This document shows, piece after piece, positions 53,946-63,479 of a stretch of 64,000 nt of DNA. Under the pieces are notes generated by a model that saw nothing but the letters and a program-made list of their open reading frames with translations, was not told where the DNA came from and made no database searches. The number at the start of each line of letters is the position of its first letter. Position 1 is the first letter of the stretch. The stretch comes from Acanthosepion esculentum (taxonomy: Eukaryota > Mollusca > Cephalopoda > Sepiida > Sepiidae). The position numbers and the translations under genes are program-made. The stretch spans positions 95,707,611-95,771,610 of the forward strand of contig OZ038485.1 of the NCBI GenBank assembly GCA_964036315.1, written 5' to 3'.

Positions 53946-54385
53946 TCAAGCCAGAATTCCCTGACGATTCGCTTAGGTGAAACCATGGTAGGTTAGTCTG
54001 GCTCTTTAGGTTTAATTTAGGTTTGCTCTACTTAGCGTATCGAGCACTTTATTTAGTTATTTTTGTTGCTCGTATTGTTTTTTTTTCATTGGACTCTGAA
54101 CTTTCAAGCTAGACGATTATTTTCGGCTGACGTACATGTTCTCTGTTCTTTCTTTTTTTGTACCATTTTTTCCCCTTTGGTATTGGTTTGTTTATTTGCA
54201 AATCAAGAAACCGAAGGTTTTCCGGACGAGTATAATTTCTTATATTTATAAGATTACAACTAGTATATATATATATATATATATATTCCAGGATCATTTT
54301 CCAACTTATTCAAGAGGATCTTCGTTCATCATTAATTATTAATTATAGCTAAGGATCGGAACCTCATAAAGAATTGAAATTAAGT

Positions 54386-54440
<55 letters not shown>

Positions 54441-54454
54441 AACTTAATTTCAAT

Positions 54455-54538
<84 letters not shown>

Positions 54539-54540
54539 CC
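53946..54540. repeat. Scrambled insert within the mariner-like element
   Basis: Contains a second copy of TATAGCTAAGGATCGGA (54345), a second copy of GGATCATTTTCCAACTTATT (54291, compare 54541), a 20-bp inverted repeat AAGAATTGAAATTAAGTTCT around (TA)n (54370-54460), and (CA)n/(TA)n tracts 54461-54535. Duplication and TA expansion appear to have split the element. Confidence 0.6.
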
Positions 54541-55188
54541 GGATCATTTTCTAACTTATTCAAGATGATCTTTGCCCTCTAACCTTTTGACCTTCTGTCC
54601 TGGAGTAACAAGGTGCCTCACAGGTATCACGTACGATTTCATTTTCAAGTCTTTTTTTACTGCTCCTTGGACTGTCATTGCTGAAACTCCTCTCTCACGT
54701 ACCAAACGTCTTATGGGTTGAGTTTTATCTTTTCTAATTGATCTCTTTAGCTCTAAGTTGAAATGATGATCCCTCTTCCTGTTGTGATCTCTTGATCCAG
54801 TTTTCCTCTCAAATGTTCCCTCTTTTTCAAACTTATTCACCGTTCTGTTGATGGTTCTTGAATGAACTTTGAAAATGGAAGCCAGAGTATGAATGTTGGT
54901 ACCATTACTGAAGGCCTGAATGATCTTTTTTTTCTCTCACCTTTGCTTATTTGGGAAGACAGTGGGGCTGACACAAAATGATTTTTACCTGTTCACATTC
55001 TATCTGAATAACTCAAAGCGTTTTTCAGTGATTTTTACAACAGATGGTGTCAAGATGGCTAAACGTCTTATCTGAAACCACGTAACAAAGAAACTCAATC
55101 AGCTTAGCGTTTTTGTAGATATTAAACATTTTGTGAGGTGGACAATTATGCTGTTACACGATTTTGACATTTTTGCTGTTACACTCTG
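54541..55188 (-). pseudogene. Mariner-like transposase, N-terminal half, with 5' terminal repeat
   Basis: From the right end on minus: a terminal repeat GTGTAACAGCAAAAATGTCA and ATCGTGTAACAGCATAAT, then a coding region. A first helix-turn-helix reads FSNGTNIHTLASIFKVHSRT. The 94-codon frame 54556-54840 continues NKFEKEGTFERKTGSRDHNR, KRSIRKDKTQPIRRLVRERG and VKKDLKMKSYVIPVRHLVTP. A frame shift near 54575 leads to IILNKLENDPG. This is the DNA-binding half and linker of a mariner/Tc1-type transposase. The DDE catalytic part is absent. The sister copy at 34085-34813 is more deleted. Confidence 0.85.
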
Positions 55189-55214
55189 TATATATATATA
55201 TATATATGTTAGAA

Positions 55215-55300
55215 ACCCAATAGAAGAATAAATTTTAGAGTTTAGGTGGAAGCGTTAGAAGTTTAGAGTTTACGTACAACTTAGAAGAAACAGCGACACA
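55215..55300 (+). repeat. Single degenerate unit of the ACCGGAA satellite-like repeat
   Basis: GAAACCCAATAGAAGAATAA, TTTAGAGTTTAGGTGGAAGC and GTTAGAAGTTTAGAGTTTAC correspond to the linker and GTTCAGGCGGAGACG parts. Confidence 0.45.
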
Positions 55301-55455
55301 TAATGTTATTAGCATATTTTTTGTATATCAGATGAAGTTGTATTTTCTGAAAATTTCACAATTTATCAGTATTCTTAATCATTCCTGGCGCTCTTAGAAC
55401 TACTAGAATAATGGTTGCGTTTAAATAACTTATTCTTTTAATTTCAGTTATAATA

Positions 55456-55463
55456 TCATCATC

Positions 55464-55524
<61 letters not shown>

Positions 55525-55530
55525 CCACCA

Positions 55531-55607
<77 letters not shown>
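55456..55607 (-). repeat. (GAT)n tail of a LINE, with a (GGT)n core
   Basis: On minus it directly follows the LINE C-terminal frame, so it is likely the element's 3' tail. ATC repeats flank a CCACCACTACC segment. Confidence 0.9.
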
Positions 55608-56070
55608 TCCTTGACTTTGTAATCGTAGGGGGATCCGAATGCATAAGCCATATTGAATCTCCCCAACGGTCTAACAACGGCGGCCATCAGTAAATCTGGT
55701 ATAGTCATACGTGTCCATTGTTTCACATTGTCCAACCAATTTTTGAACTGGCGTCCTCTCCTACGTCCACCTTCAACGGTGCCTTGCATGATGGTCTTGC
55801 GTGGTTTGGGCACATTACAGGGCACAACTTGTAATGTGCCCAAACCACACCATTTTCTCCGTTTGATAATGGCGTGAAGAGGTTCCCGGTAGCCAAAAAT
55901 CTTTCAACCCTTTTCCGCACAAATTCATTGGTTTTATGTTCCCAGTAGAAGATGCCAAGGAGCTTTCTCATGCATTTGTTCTCAAACGCTTGGATCTTTC
56001 TCTCTGTTTCTGCCAACAGTGTCCACGTTTCACATCCATATAGGAGAATGGATATCCTTATATTAATTCT
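55608..56070 (-). pseudogene. LINE C-terminal region with trinucleotide tail
   Basis: On minus: ETERKIQAFENKCMRKLLGI, FYWEHKTNEFVRKRVERFLA, then VWAHY (normally W-F-G-H), then GTVEGGRRRGRQFKNWLDNV, TIPDLLMAAVVRPLGRF and GSPYDYK. This is the well-known C-terminal stretch of animal endonuclease/RT LINEs (the Q-A-F-E-N-K-C-M-R-K-L-L and G-R-R-R-G-R-Q motifs). A 19-bp inverted duplication at 55801-55848 breaks the frame between the two halves; elsewhere it is well conserved. Confidence 0.85.
55801..55848. repeat. 19-bp inverted duplication inside LINE coding sequence
   Basis: GTGGTTTGGGCACATTACA (55801-55819) and its exact inverse (55830-55848) with a ten-base loop. The left arm equals the normal W-x-G-H-I-T coding segment; the right arm is an inverted extra copy. 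Confidence 0.9.
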
Positions 56071-56074
56071 TAAA

Positions 56075-56715
56075 TCTTTTCGCTGAATTGTTTGTATTAA
56101 ACTGTATAAGTACGGTTGGAGTGTATGGCGAAGTCCCAGAGTAATGCCAATAGTTATGGCAATATTAGACGTTTACTTATAAGGAAACATTAGACCTTCA
56201 TTGACCGTGCAGCCAATGCTGTTATCAATTGAAATTTATAAATTTTTTCTATTAAAACAATCTTTCAGGAAAATAAGTTTTTCAAGTCCAGTAAGTGTTA
56301 TCACTCCTTACAGTACTGATGGGCAGGGCTGCTGCGTACTACACCAATCCCTCTGACCTGAAGGAGGGGCCAAGCCTGATTGAAGGCCCCAGGGGGTGCT
56401 TTGTGCGTTCCTTATTCGTTATCTTTTATCTGATCAACATTGGCTTTTTTTTTCTACCTACATTTATATACGTTACAAATTAATCTAAGCACAAATGACT
56501 ATTAAACATTAAAAACTTCCTCAGATTTTGTCATCATTCTGGGGTCTTTTTTTTGTCCAAGTCTGTGAATTTGTTTTGCTCATGCTAAGTAACGAAAAAA
56601 CATTATATAAGATTCACTAATTTTTATCCATAATGTTGAATGTGTTCAAATTCAACGTTTTAAGAAAAAAATTTCAAGTTGATGTTAAAAATTGCTGCAA
56701 ACCATTGTTGATTTA
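56075..56715. other. No recognised feature
   Basis: Normal complexity; short frames only. Confidence 0.4.
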
Positions 56716-56720
56716 CAGTA

Positions 56721-56899
56721 TTTACATTAGTCGGACTATTGTCCTCATCTTTGTCGCCATATTTGTCACAACGTTTCGGCCGTTGTACGCTCCGGCCTTC
56801 TTCAGGTGGTTGGAATTTCGAACCGAACCCTTTATTTCGGCCGAAACGTTGTGACGAATATGGCGACAAAGATGAGGACAATAGTCCGACTAATGTAAA
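56721..56899. mobile_element. Foldback with 62-bp arms, Penelope-like terminal family
   Basis: Arms 56721-56782 and 56838-56899 differ at one position only (TTACATTAGTCGGACTATTG, TCCTCATCTTTGTCGCCATA, and GTCACAACGTTTCGGCCG). On minus, 56773-56805 holds CTGAAGA, stem II GGCC...GGCC and GAAAC, a hammerhead-like half-core without a proper GUH site. A decayed relative is at 23222-23340. Confidence 0.75.
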
Positions 56900-57055
56900 T
56901 ACTGTACATAATACCTCATCTCAGAAATATAGACAGACCATTGTTGATTTATTTAAATTTATTTAAGATAGGATTATCTACTATGACATGTCTCTAATTT
57001 GTATTTAGATACAATGTATTTATTTTCTAGTGGAATTGTTGGCTTATATTGTATA

Positions 57056-57740
57056 CTAGCTTAAAAGCCGCTCTATCGGGCAGCATTTAAGCTAGCTCCT
57101 GCGAAGGGCTCTTGATTGGGCCTTCATCATAATAGGTAGGGAGGATTAGATGCGATAGGCGGTAATAAACTACAGAAGAACTCAAAATTGATCGCTGCAT
57201 TAAGTATTGGATTAATATTTAAGTTTACCTTTTAAAGTTCAACTTCAATTCTTCTACCGCCGTTTAATTTAAAGACAATTTGATGTACGTAGGTTCTTGA
57301 TTTCCGTACAAAAAATTATTTTTATTTCATGGGTGACTCTTGCTGGGTTTCACGATTAATGTCGACCATTACGAAATTTATTTCCAAGTTATAAATATTG
57401 TTATCGTACAAAAAGCATTCGTCGCAAAAAATCACGTAAAAAAATCACCGAAAACAATCGCAGTGATGAAAACTTGGGAATCCCAAATTTCAGAATTGAA
57501 GGTCCGTAACCGGCCCGGAATGTTTATTATTTCTTCACGGAGTCAGTCTGATTCCAAAATGTTATGATATGTTGGGTTACAGATTCAAGGGGGTTAAGTT
57601 GAAAATATTTTGAAATACTGTAATTTGAGAACAGTAAGTTTTTTTTATTTGAAATGAGCTATTGAAAGTTAGAGTTGTGTCCTTTCAAAGTGAAAAAGTG
57701 TGACACAATGACACATTAACATTAGCATTTATTATATAGA
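57056..57740 (-). mobile_element. Non-autonomous Helitron, second copy
   Basis: On minus it starts at 57740 with TCTATATAATAAATGC after an A, shares GTGTCACACTTTTTCA, AACATATCATAACATTTTGG, TACGTGATTTTTTGCG and GAAATAAATTTCG with the 22-kb copy, and ends with a hairpin GCTGCCC-GATA-GAGCGGC, TTTTAAGCTAG and a following T. Its 685 bp are about 100 longer than the 22-kb copy. No protein is encoded. Confidence 0.85.
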
Positions 57741-57845
57741 TGCTTCTTTTATTGTTATTATGTTACAATAAAATGGGTATTTTATATGAATACTACTTTA
57801 TGAAAATTGAGATGTAGTAGAATCGGGGGGGGGGCTCGTATGATA

Positions 57846-57926
57846 TTAGGTTGGTGCAAAAATAATGTCGTTTTCTCACATGAAGTTGAACGTCAAAAAA
57901 ACGACATTATTTTTGCACCAACCTAA
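57846..57926. mobile_element. 81-bp mariner MITE (MADE1-like)
   Basis: Ends TTAGGTTGGTGCAAAAATAA plus TGTCGTTTT are perfect 29-bp inverted repeats, flanked by TA on both sides (57844-57845, 57927-57928). The ends closely resemble those of the cecropia/Hsmar1-type mariners (TTAGGTTGGTGCAAAA). Size and structure parallel the human MADE1 element. Confidence 0.93.
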
Positions 57927-57929
57927 TAG

Positions 57930-58220
57930 ATTCGGGAGAGGGGCGTATAATAGATTTTGGAGGTGCGACCTCTGCACCATCCCTGTTGATGGAGGCTTCC
58001 TTCCTAACCTTTTGTTTGAAGTAGTGTGGGAAGTCAACATCTTGATTATGTGATTATTTTCTCTTCAATTTCTTCTATGAGCTGTGTCTGAAGGAGGTTA
58101 TTTAAGCATGTGACTCGTGTTTTCAGGTTAATGTTTTGTAGCAATTTGCGGTATTGTTACAGGACAGGATATAAAATGCCTGAGGCATTTAAGTTAAAAC
58201 GCTCCTTCGATGTGCCGTGT
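57930..58220. other. No recognised feature
   Basis: Short unrecognised frames only. Confidence 0.4.
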
Positions 58221-58224
58221 CTCT

Positions 58225-58990
58225 ATAGAGCCCTATGTGATCATGTCTCTCCCCAATTTCTTATCTTTTGTAGTTCTTAGCAGGATTTGTCTTTTCACCA
58301 TCTATTTAGTCCGTGTTCTGCCAATCATTTACCCAATCTTGTTAGGTAGGTTACTCTCCGTATCCTTCTTCTCTCATCTTCAGTATGTACTGCGAGTGTC
58401 AAATTTTCTAAGCATTCTTTCCTCATTATGTGCCTTAAAGACATTTCAGTTGTCAGTTTTGATTCTAAGTATATGTCACTTTTGTTTCCGTTTTCCTTAA
58501 AACGTCCTTGTTACTCACATGTTCAGTCCATGGTATCCTCAGCATCCTTCTGTAGAACTTCATTCCTGTTGCTTCAAGGTTTTTTCTTCATCTGGAGGAG
58601 ATTGGCCAGCATTCACTGCCATATAGGAGGACTGATATTACATAACAAATCAATACACTTATCTTAGTTTTTAATTAACTTTTCCTGTTTCTTAATACTT
58701 TACTTAGCTTTTGGAAGGCATCTTTCGCTATTCCTATGCACCTTCATATTTCGGTGTTACGTTTTCAATCCACTGATAAAATACTTTCAGACTTAATTGA
58801 TTTTAGAATCTCCAATTCGTAATTCGCATCTTGTGTGGTTCCTCATGATGACAAGCATACATTCTGTCTTCTTAATATTGATGGTTAGTCCTTTCTTCTC
58901 GCTTTCCTTTACTCCTTTCAAAAGTATATCCTACAGTTTCCTTTTCTGTGTCTGCTATCAAAAGTATCTCATATGCAAGTTAAAACTAAT
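58225..58990 (-). pseudogene. RTE-like LINE, end of reverse transcriptase to C-terminus
   Basis: On minus, 58985-58955 reads LAYE then LLI, a damaged version of the L-A-Y-A-D-D-T-x-L-I active-site stretch. It is followed by KGVKESEKKGLTINIKKTEC, MLVIMRNHT and CELRI (58930-58800), typical of the segment after the palm. Then come LRHIMRKECLENLTL (about 58440) and a C-terminal stretch like the copy at 30490. It is the longest piece of this LINE family here. There are many frame breaks and one active-site aspartate is not recognisable. Confidence 0.75.
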
Positions 58991-59065
58991 TTAAAAATTT
59001 AAATTATTCATAATATAATATTTAAAATTGAAATTAAATGTAAGCATATTTAACGTTTCGAACGT

Positions 59066-59302
59066 TAATATATTGTTGTTATAAAAATGTTAAATAAATT
59101 ATAAGTTAATATATTATTATAAAAATGTTATATAAATTATAATTTAATATATTGTTATTATAAAAATGTTACATAAATTATAAGTTAATACACTGTTATT
59201 ACAAAAACGTTATATAAATTATAAGTTAATATATGATTATAAAAACGTTATATAAATTATAAGTTAATATATTGTTATTATAAAAATGTTACATAAATTA
59301 AA
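59066..59302. repeat. Tandem repeat, 41-46-bp AT-rich unit, about 6 copies
   Basis: Unit near TTAATATATTGTTATTATAA plus AAATGTTATATAAATTATAAG. Confidence 0.93.
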
Positions 59303-59599
59303 CTCAAGTGACGGCTGCGACACTTTATTCCTATATAACACTATACTACTTATAATAATTAGAAATACTTGTGAAAATTTCACAGTTTTTCAAATCATAA
59401 TTCTTAAAATCATGACCCAATAAGTTCCTTGCGAGTTTCACGACTACATTTATGGAATTTTTTCTATTGACTCATTGAATATTTACTTTACATAATATTA
59501 CAAGAGCAATCATAATTATGAACGGAGTTTTACCATTTGACTGAAGCAGACGTTAAACACACGAGAGCATTATCGCCTCTTCTACATTAATTTATTTTC

Positions 59600-59740
59600 C
59601 TTTCTTTCTTTCTTCCTTTCTTACTGAAACCAAAGAGCCTCTCTGATATGTCTTTTCCATATTTCCTCACTATCAAAACGAAATAGTCCATTATTTTTCA
59701 AGACACAACGGACACACTAACTAACCCAAGAAAGAGCACA
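59600..59740. repeat. Dispersed repeat shared with 17.7-17.95 kb
   Basis: CTTTCTTTCTTTCTTCC, TCTCTGATATGTCTTTTCCA, CAAAACGAAATAGTCC and ACACTAACTAACC occur in the same order as at 17.7 kb. Confidence 0.6.
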
Positions 59741-59849
59741 GTTATAATATGTTATTTACATTTCATCAACTGGAAAAAATAAAACAGATGATTTTTTCAG
59801 GGCTTCGAAAAACGTGCAAATTCTTTTTTTAGTTTCAAACGCGACATTC

Positions 59850-59863
59850 TTCTTCTTCTTCTT

Positions 59864-59894
<31 letters not shown>

Positions 59895-59945
59895 TTATTA
59901 TTATTATTATTATTGTTGTTGTTGTTGTTGATGATGTTGTTGTGG
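59850..59945. repeat. (CTT)n, (ATT)n and (GTT)n trinucleotide repeats
   Basis: Three successive trinucleotide blocks. Confidence 0.95.
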
Positions 59946-60269
59946 CTTTTGCCGTCATTCTCAAACTGACAAGTAAAGGGTGTTTTCTCGTCATTTTGTT
60001 TGTCCTGGATCCCATCGAAAATGTATTCACAACCGCTTGTCGTCAGTCAATACCATTTCATTATATTTTGTTTGGTGAATTAAAAAGAAGAAAATAACTG
60101 AGGTTCGGTTCGAGTAGGTGTCAAGAGGAAGGAGGAGGTGTTTGATTAGAAATGTTATCGGAGATATTAGTGAGTTTGAGTATCGTGGCATCAAGGGGAG
60201 GAAAGAAGAGCAAAGATAGAAATAGAGAGGGAGTAAAAAAAGATAATTGGAAGGAGAGGAAAAGGAAAA

Positions 60270-60274
60270 GATAG

Positions 60275-60333
<59 letters not shown>
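60270..60333. repeat. (GATA)n and (GA)n microsatellite
   Basis: GATA steps 60275-60304, then GA to 60333; the flanks are A/G rich. Confidence 0.95.
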
Positions 60334-60339
<6 letters not shown>

Positions 60340-60718
60340 AGAAGACGGATAGGAAGATATGGGAAGTTGCATGCCGAACTCATGATAATAGAATAAGGAA
60401 GGAAAGAGAGTAATAAGGAAGCGATGAAAAGAGGAAAAAAGGGAGAACACTGAATAATGAGAGAAAAAGAAAACTTAGTGAAAGAAAGAGAGTAGAAGCA
60501 GGGAGAAAAAAAACAGAGAAAGTAAGAGAATGGAAAAAAAGGGGGAGAAAAAGGTTAGCTTAGAGGAGAGACGATAAAGAGAATGAAAATGAGGCAGTGA
60601 ATGAAAAGAAATGAGTAAGAAAAAAACAAAGGAAACTGAGTCAAAGATGATAAAGGAAGCACGGAAAAAATACAGATAAAATAGAAGAAATGGATATATA
60701 TATATATATATATATGTT

Positions 60719-60835
60719 ACAACAAAAATTACCTTAACATAGAGAATGAATAAATACATCGAGCTCTCTGTGGATCAGTTTTAATATTTAATACTACTAG
60801 GATCCACCCGGATTATATACCAACAAATCGATTAC

Positions 60836-60879
<44 letters not shown>

Positions 60880-61147
60880 CACAGGTAATAGATCCGTTGG
60901 TATATAATCCAGGGGGATCCTATCAGATGTTAAAGCTGATCCAGAGAGAGCTCATTGTATTTATTATAACAGAGCATATATTTTATAGAGCAAAAATCCA
61001 AATCATGTGGATATCTCGGAATAGGGGTTTTGAATTTCAAAACCCCTATTCCGAGACAGTCAGTCTAGGGCTGAGGATGACTGGCATATGGTTGTGCTAG
61101 TCTGAAATAGACTATACCCACATGAGGTAATTTTGGATTTTTTGCTG
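60719..61147. mobile_element. Foldback around (TA)n with a second palindrome and hammerhead-like motif
   Basis: Outer arms 60730-60836 and 60880-60985 are diverged inverted copies (TATATACCAACAAATCGATT; GGATCCACCC; TCTGTGGATCAG) around a TA tract at 60837-60878. To the right, CTCGGAATAGGGGTTTTGAA and its inverse form a 20-bp palindrome (about 61015-61055). A related unit is at 25443-25738. Confidence 0.75.
61068..61119 (+). ncRNA. Variant hammerhead-like motif, long stem II
   Basis: GGG, CTGAGGA, U, stem II GACUGGC with GCUAGUC (7 bp, one wobble), U, GAAA, stem III UA-GAC-UA, UA and then CCC. The core box fits CTGANGA, stem I is only 3 bp, and the unpaired U on each side of stem II is unusual. 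Confidence 0.45.

Positions 61148-61226
<79 letters not shown>
61148..61226. repeat. (TA)n microsatellite
   Basis: Uninterrupted tract ending 40 bases before the gap. Confidence 0.97.
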
Positions 61227-61228
<2 letters not shown>

Positions 61229-61264
61229 ATGCGATGAGAACGAAAGTAATATATAAATTCTAAC

Positions 61265-61464
61265 NNNNNNNNNNNNNNNNNNNNNNNNNNNNNNNNNNNN
61301 NNNNNNNNNNNNNNNNNNNNNNNNNNNNNNNNNNNNNNNNNNNNNNNNNNNNNNNNNNNNNNNNNNNNNNNNNNNNNNNNNNNNNNNNNNNNNNNNNNNN
61401 NNNNNNNNNNNNNNNNNNNNNNNNNNNNNNNNNNNNNNNNNNNNNNNNNNNNNNNNNNNNNNNN
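61265..61464. other. Assembly gap (200 N)
   Basis: Exactly 200 Ns, probably a placeholder; the true distance is unknown. Confidence 0.99.
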
Positions 61465-61513
61465 TATTTAAAAGTTTAAAAAAAAAAAAAAGACTATGCT
61501 AAAGAACAGTTGA

Positions 61514-61519
61514 TTTATT
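61514..61519 (-). promoter_or_regulatory. Polyadenylation signal AATAAA (minus strand)
   Basis: Forty-three bases after the stop codon of the exon at 61562-61702, giving a very short 3' UTR. Confidence 0.6.
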
Positions 61520-61561
61520 GCTGATAAGTGTCTTGCAATTTTAGAACTTGTAACATTATTT

Positions 61562-61702
61562 CTAGATGCCGTACATTTTCTTGGTATTCTCCAGGCAATG
61601 CTGTAGCACTTTTTCTACACAGGTCCCTTTCAGTTTGGCCACTTCAAAGGCAACAGAAATGGCCAGTCCAGGATGAGAGAACTTCATCATACCTCGGGGT
61701 AC
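61562..61702 (-). CDS. Terminal coding exon, TatD-family (TATDN2-like) nuclease C-terminus
   Basis: On the minus strand a pyrimidine tract and CTAG acceptor (AG at 61703-61704) precede a 46-codon frame with stop TAG at 61562-61564. It reads VPRGMMKFSHPGLAISVAFE, VAKLKGTCVEKVLQHCLENT and KKMYGI. The S-H-P-G-L-A phrase, the K-L-K-G-x-x-x-E-x-V-L helix and the final N-T-x-x-x-Y-G-I resemble the end of the TatD metal-dependent DNase fold as found in vertebrate TATDN2. The catalytic metal-binding histidines and aspartates would lie in upstream exons at higher coordinates; none was identified before 64000. The exon begins in phase 0. Codon use is balanced, unlike the low complexity around it. The family call comes from recall of the C-terminal pattern and needs a search; that this is a real exon is more certain than its name. 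Confidence 0.6.
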   Translation of the reverse strand, partial: VPRGMMKFSHPGLAISVAFEVAKLKGTCVEKVLQHCLENTKKMYGI

Positions 61703-61704
61703 CT

Positions 61705-62860
61705 AGAAAAAAACATTTTAAATTAAAATAAAAAAAAATATATGTTACTTTCCTTTTGTCTTCTTTAGACCTAAAAAGAAAAAAGTCTGATAAGGAAACC
61801 AAAGTCAATAGTAATTGCAAATGCATCAACCAGATTTCAGTTGACATTAAATGTATACACAACAAAAAGTCATTTTTAACTTAAATTGTTGCCAACGTAA
61901 AAAAAAAAAAACTTGGAAAGCCCTGCCCTAGTAAAATTTAATAAATTTTACATTGCAATATTTGCAGATATTAAATCTTATTTACTTTTAACTTTATTTC
62001 ATAAAAAAAAAAAAAAAAGATACACCTCACAAGGTCCTCTTAATGGGATAACCTATTTTATTTAGTTTGAAAATTTCCTACATTATGTGGACATTTTCAC
62101 AACCTTGGAACAAATCATGAAGTGTCATACCGTCTTCCACCTGGTCATTTGTGTGGAAAAAGACAAATCCGCTGTGAAGAGAGAAATTACATGATCATTC
62201 AGCACAACCTATTGAAGGCTTCATCAATTTGTTCAGATAAAGTTGAAAATAATTGTTATCTGGAACTCTAGTCTCAGAATATACTGTTAACTCAATATTT
62301 CACTATGTTGTGTTTCTGTTAGAAACCAACGACTGGTGTTTTAATACTTTTGCTTATTTATGTGTTCTTTTGCTTTCATTTCTCATTCTACAAATGCATC
62401 TGTAATATGGAAACAATTTGCTGTCAGTGTTCTTACCAATCAACAACAAAAGTTTTTATTAAGCTTTATGTACACGAGGATCAATAAGGCTGGTGAATGA
62501 ATTTTAACTGAATTTTGATCTAAAATTTTCATTATATAATCTTCAGTCAATATGATGAATAATCAGCACCAAACTAAGTGCACTTATTATACTCTAAAAT
62601 ATATTCGTTTTTGTAAATGTTTTTTGTCATAATTAGTCTGAAGACTTGCTGATATACATATGTAAATTTATTGAAAGATTTTCTAAACATTTTTAATTAA
62701 CAATTTTAAACCTTTAAATCAGTTTCTATATTACATGAATTTTATTGATTTGATGATTGTTTTTATTACACAACAAGTTTAAGATTTATTAAACAGACTT
62801 TCTAGTTCATGGAAAATGTTAGGGCTTTGGAATTAATGATAATGTTTTTCTCATATTCTC
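61705..62860. other. AT-rich sequence, probably intron of the minus-strand gene
   Basis: Free of the repeat families seen elsewhere, apart from poly-A runs. At 62092-62172 a minus frame reads GFVFFHTNDQVEDG after a CAG acceptor-like site, but no matching donor or family was found, so it is not called as an exon. Confidence 0.45.
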
Positions 62861-62867
62861 TTTCTCC

Positions 62868-62936
62868 TTGAGTCTTAGTGGCTTTGTTGCTTTGCTTGTG
62901 GTGAAATGATTTAAAAAAAAAAAAAAAAAAAAAAAA
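62868..62936 (+). repeat. LINE 3'-end fragment with poly-A
   Basis: GAGTCTTAGTGGCTTTGTTG, CTTGTGGTGAAATGATTTAA and then an A tail of about 24; compare 18682-18750 and 40795-40835. Confidence 0.65.
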
Positions 62937-63475
62937 GCCAAGATGGAAAACTTCAGATATAGTTCACATTGAATTTCTTTATTTCTATACTTTTGTGATT
63001 TTACTTATACATTTATTTTCTACTCAGGATTTTATTAGATGGTGTATGCCCCCCACCAACACACACACCCACAAAAAAAAACAAAAAAAACACACACGAC
63101 AATCTTGGGATCAGAGGTTGATAGATTGAATTCCTAGGCATACATAATTTTTTTAAGGTTGTTTATTTTTTCACTCTTTACTCAAAAAATTTTACTTTTG
63201 TGGCTTGCAGCTAATTTTCTGTGAGTATATGTAGGCTTTCATAATTTTTAATTGTGCAAACCTGATCAACAGTGTTTAAGAATAATCAACCCTCTATACA
63301 TGTGTGACAGAGAGAGAGAGAGTCTGGGAAACACACACACACTTTTTTTTTTAATGAAATTGGAGTAGATTTGAATAGCGAAATTAAATCAGAGCATTTT
63401 GTTTACTGATGGGGAAATCTGATCTAGGGCAGAAATTGTACCCATTGAATCTGGGTCATCAGAAGACAATGGAAA
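62937..63475. other. No recognised feature
   Basis: Includes short (CA)n, (GA)n and poly-T runs near 63060-63350. Confidence 0.4.
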
Positions 63476-63479
63476 TGGT

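Noticed and set aside
62092..62172. Minus-strand exon candidate GFVFFHTNDQVEDG upstream of the TatD-like exon
   Set aside because: Acceptor-like CAG exists, but no donor in a suitable phase was found and the sequence does not resemble the TatD region expected before the terminal exon.
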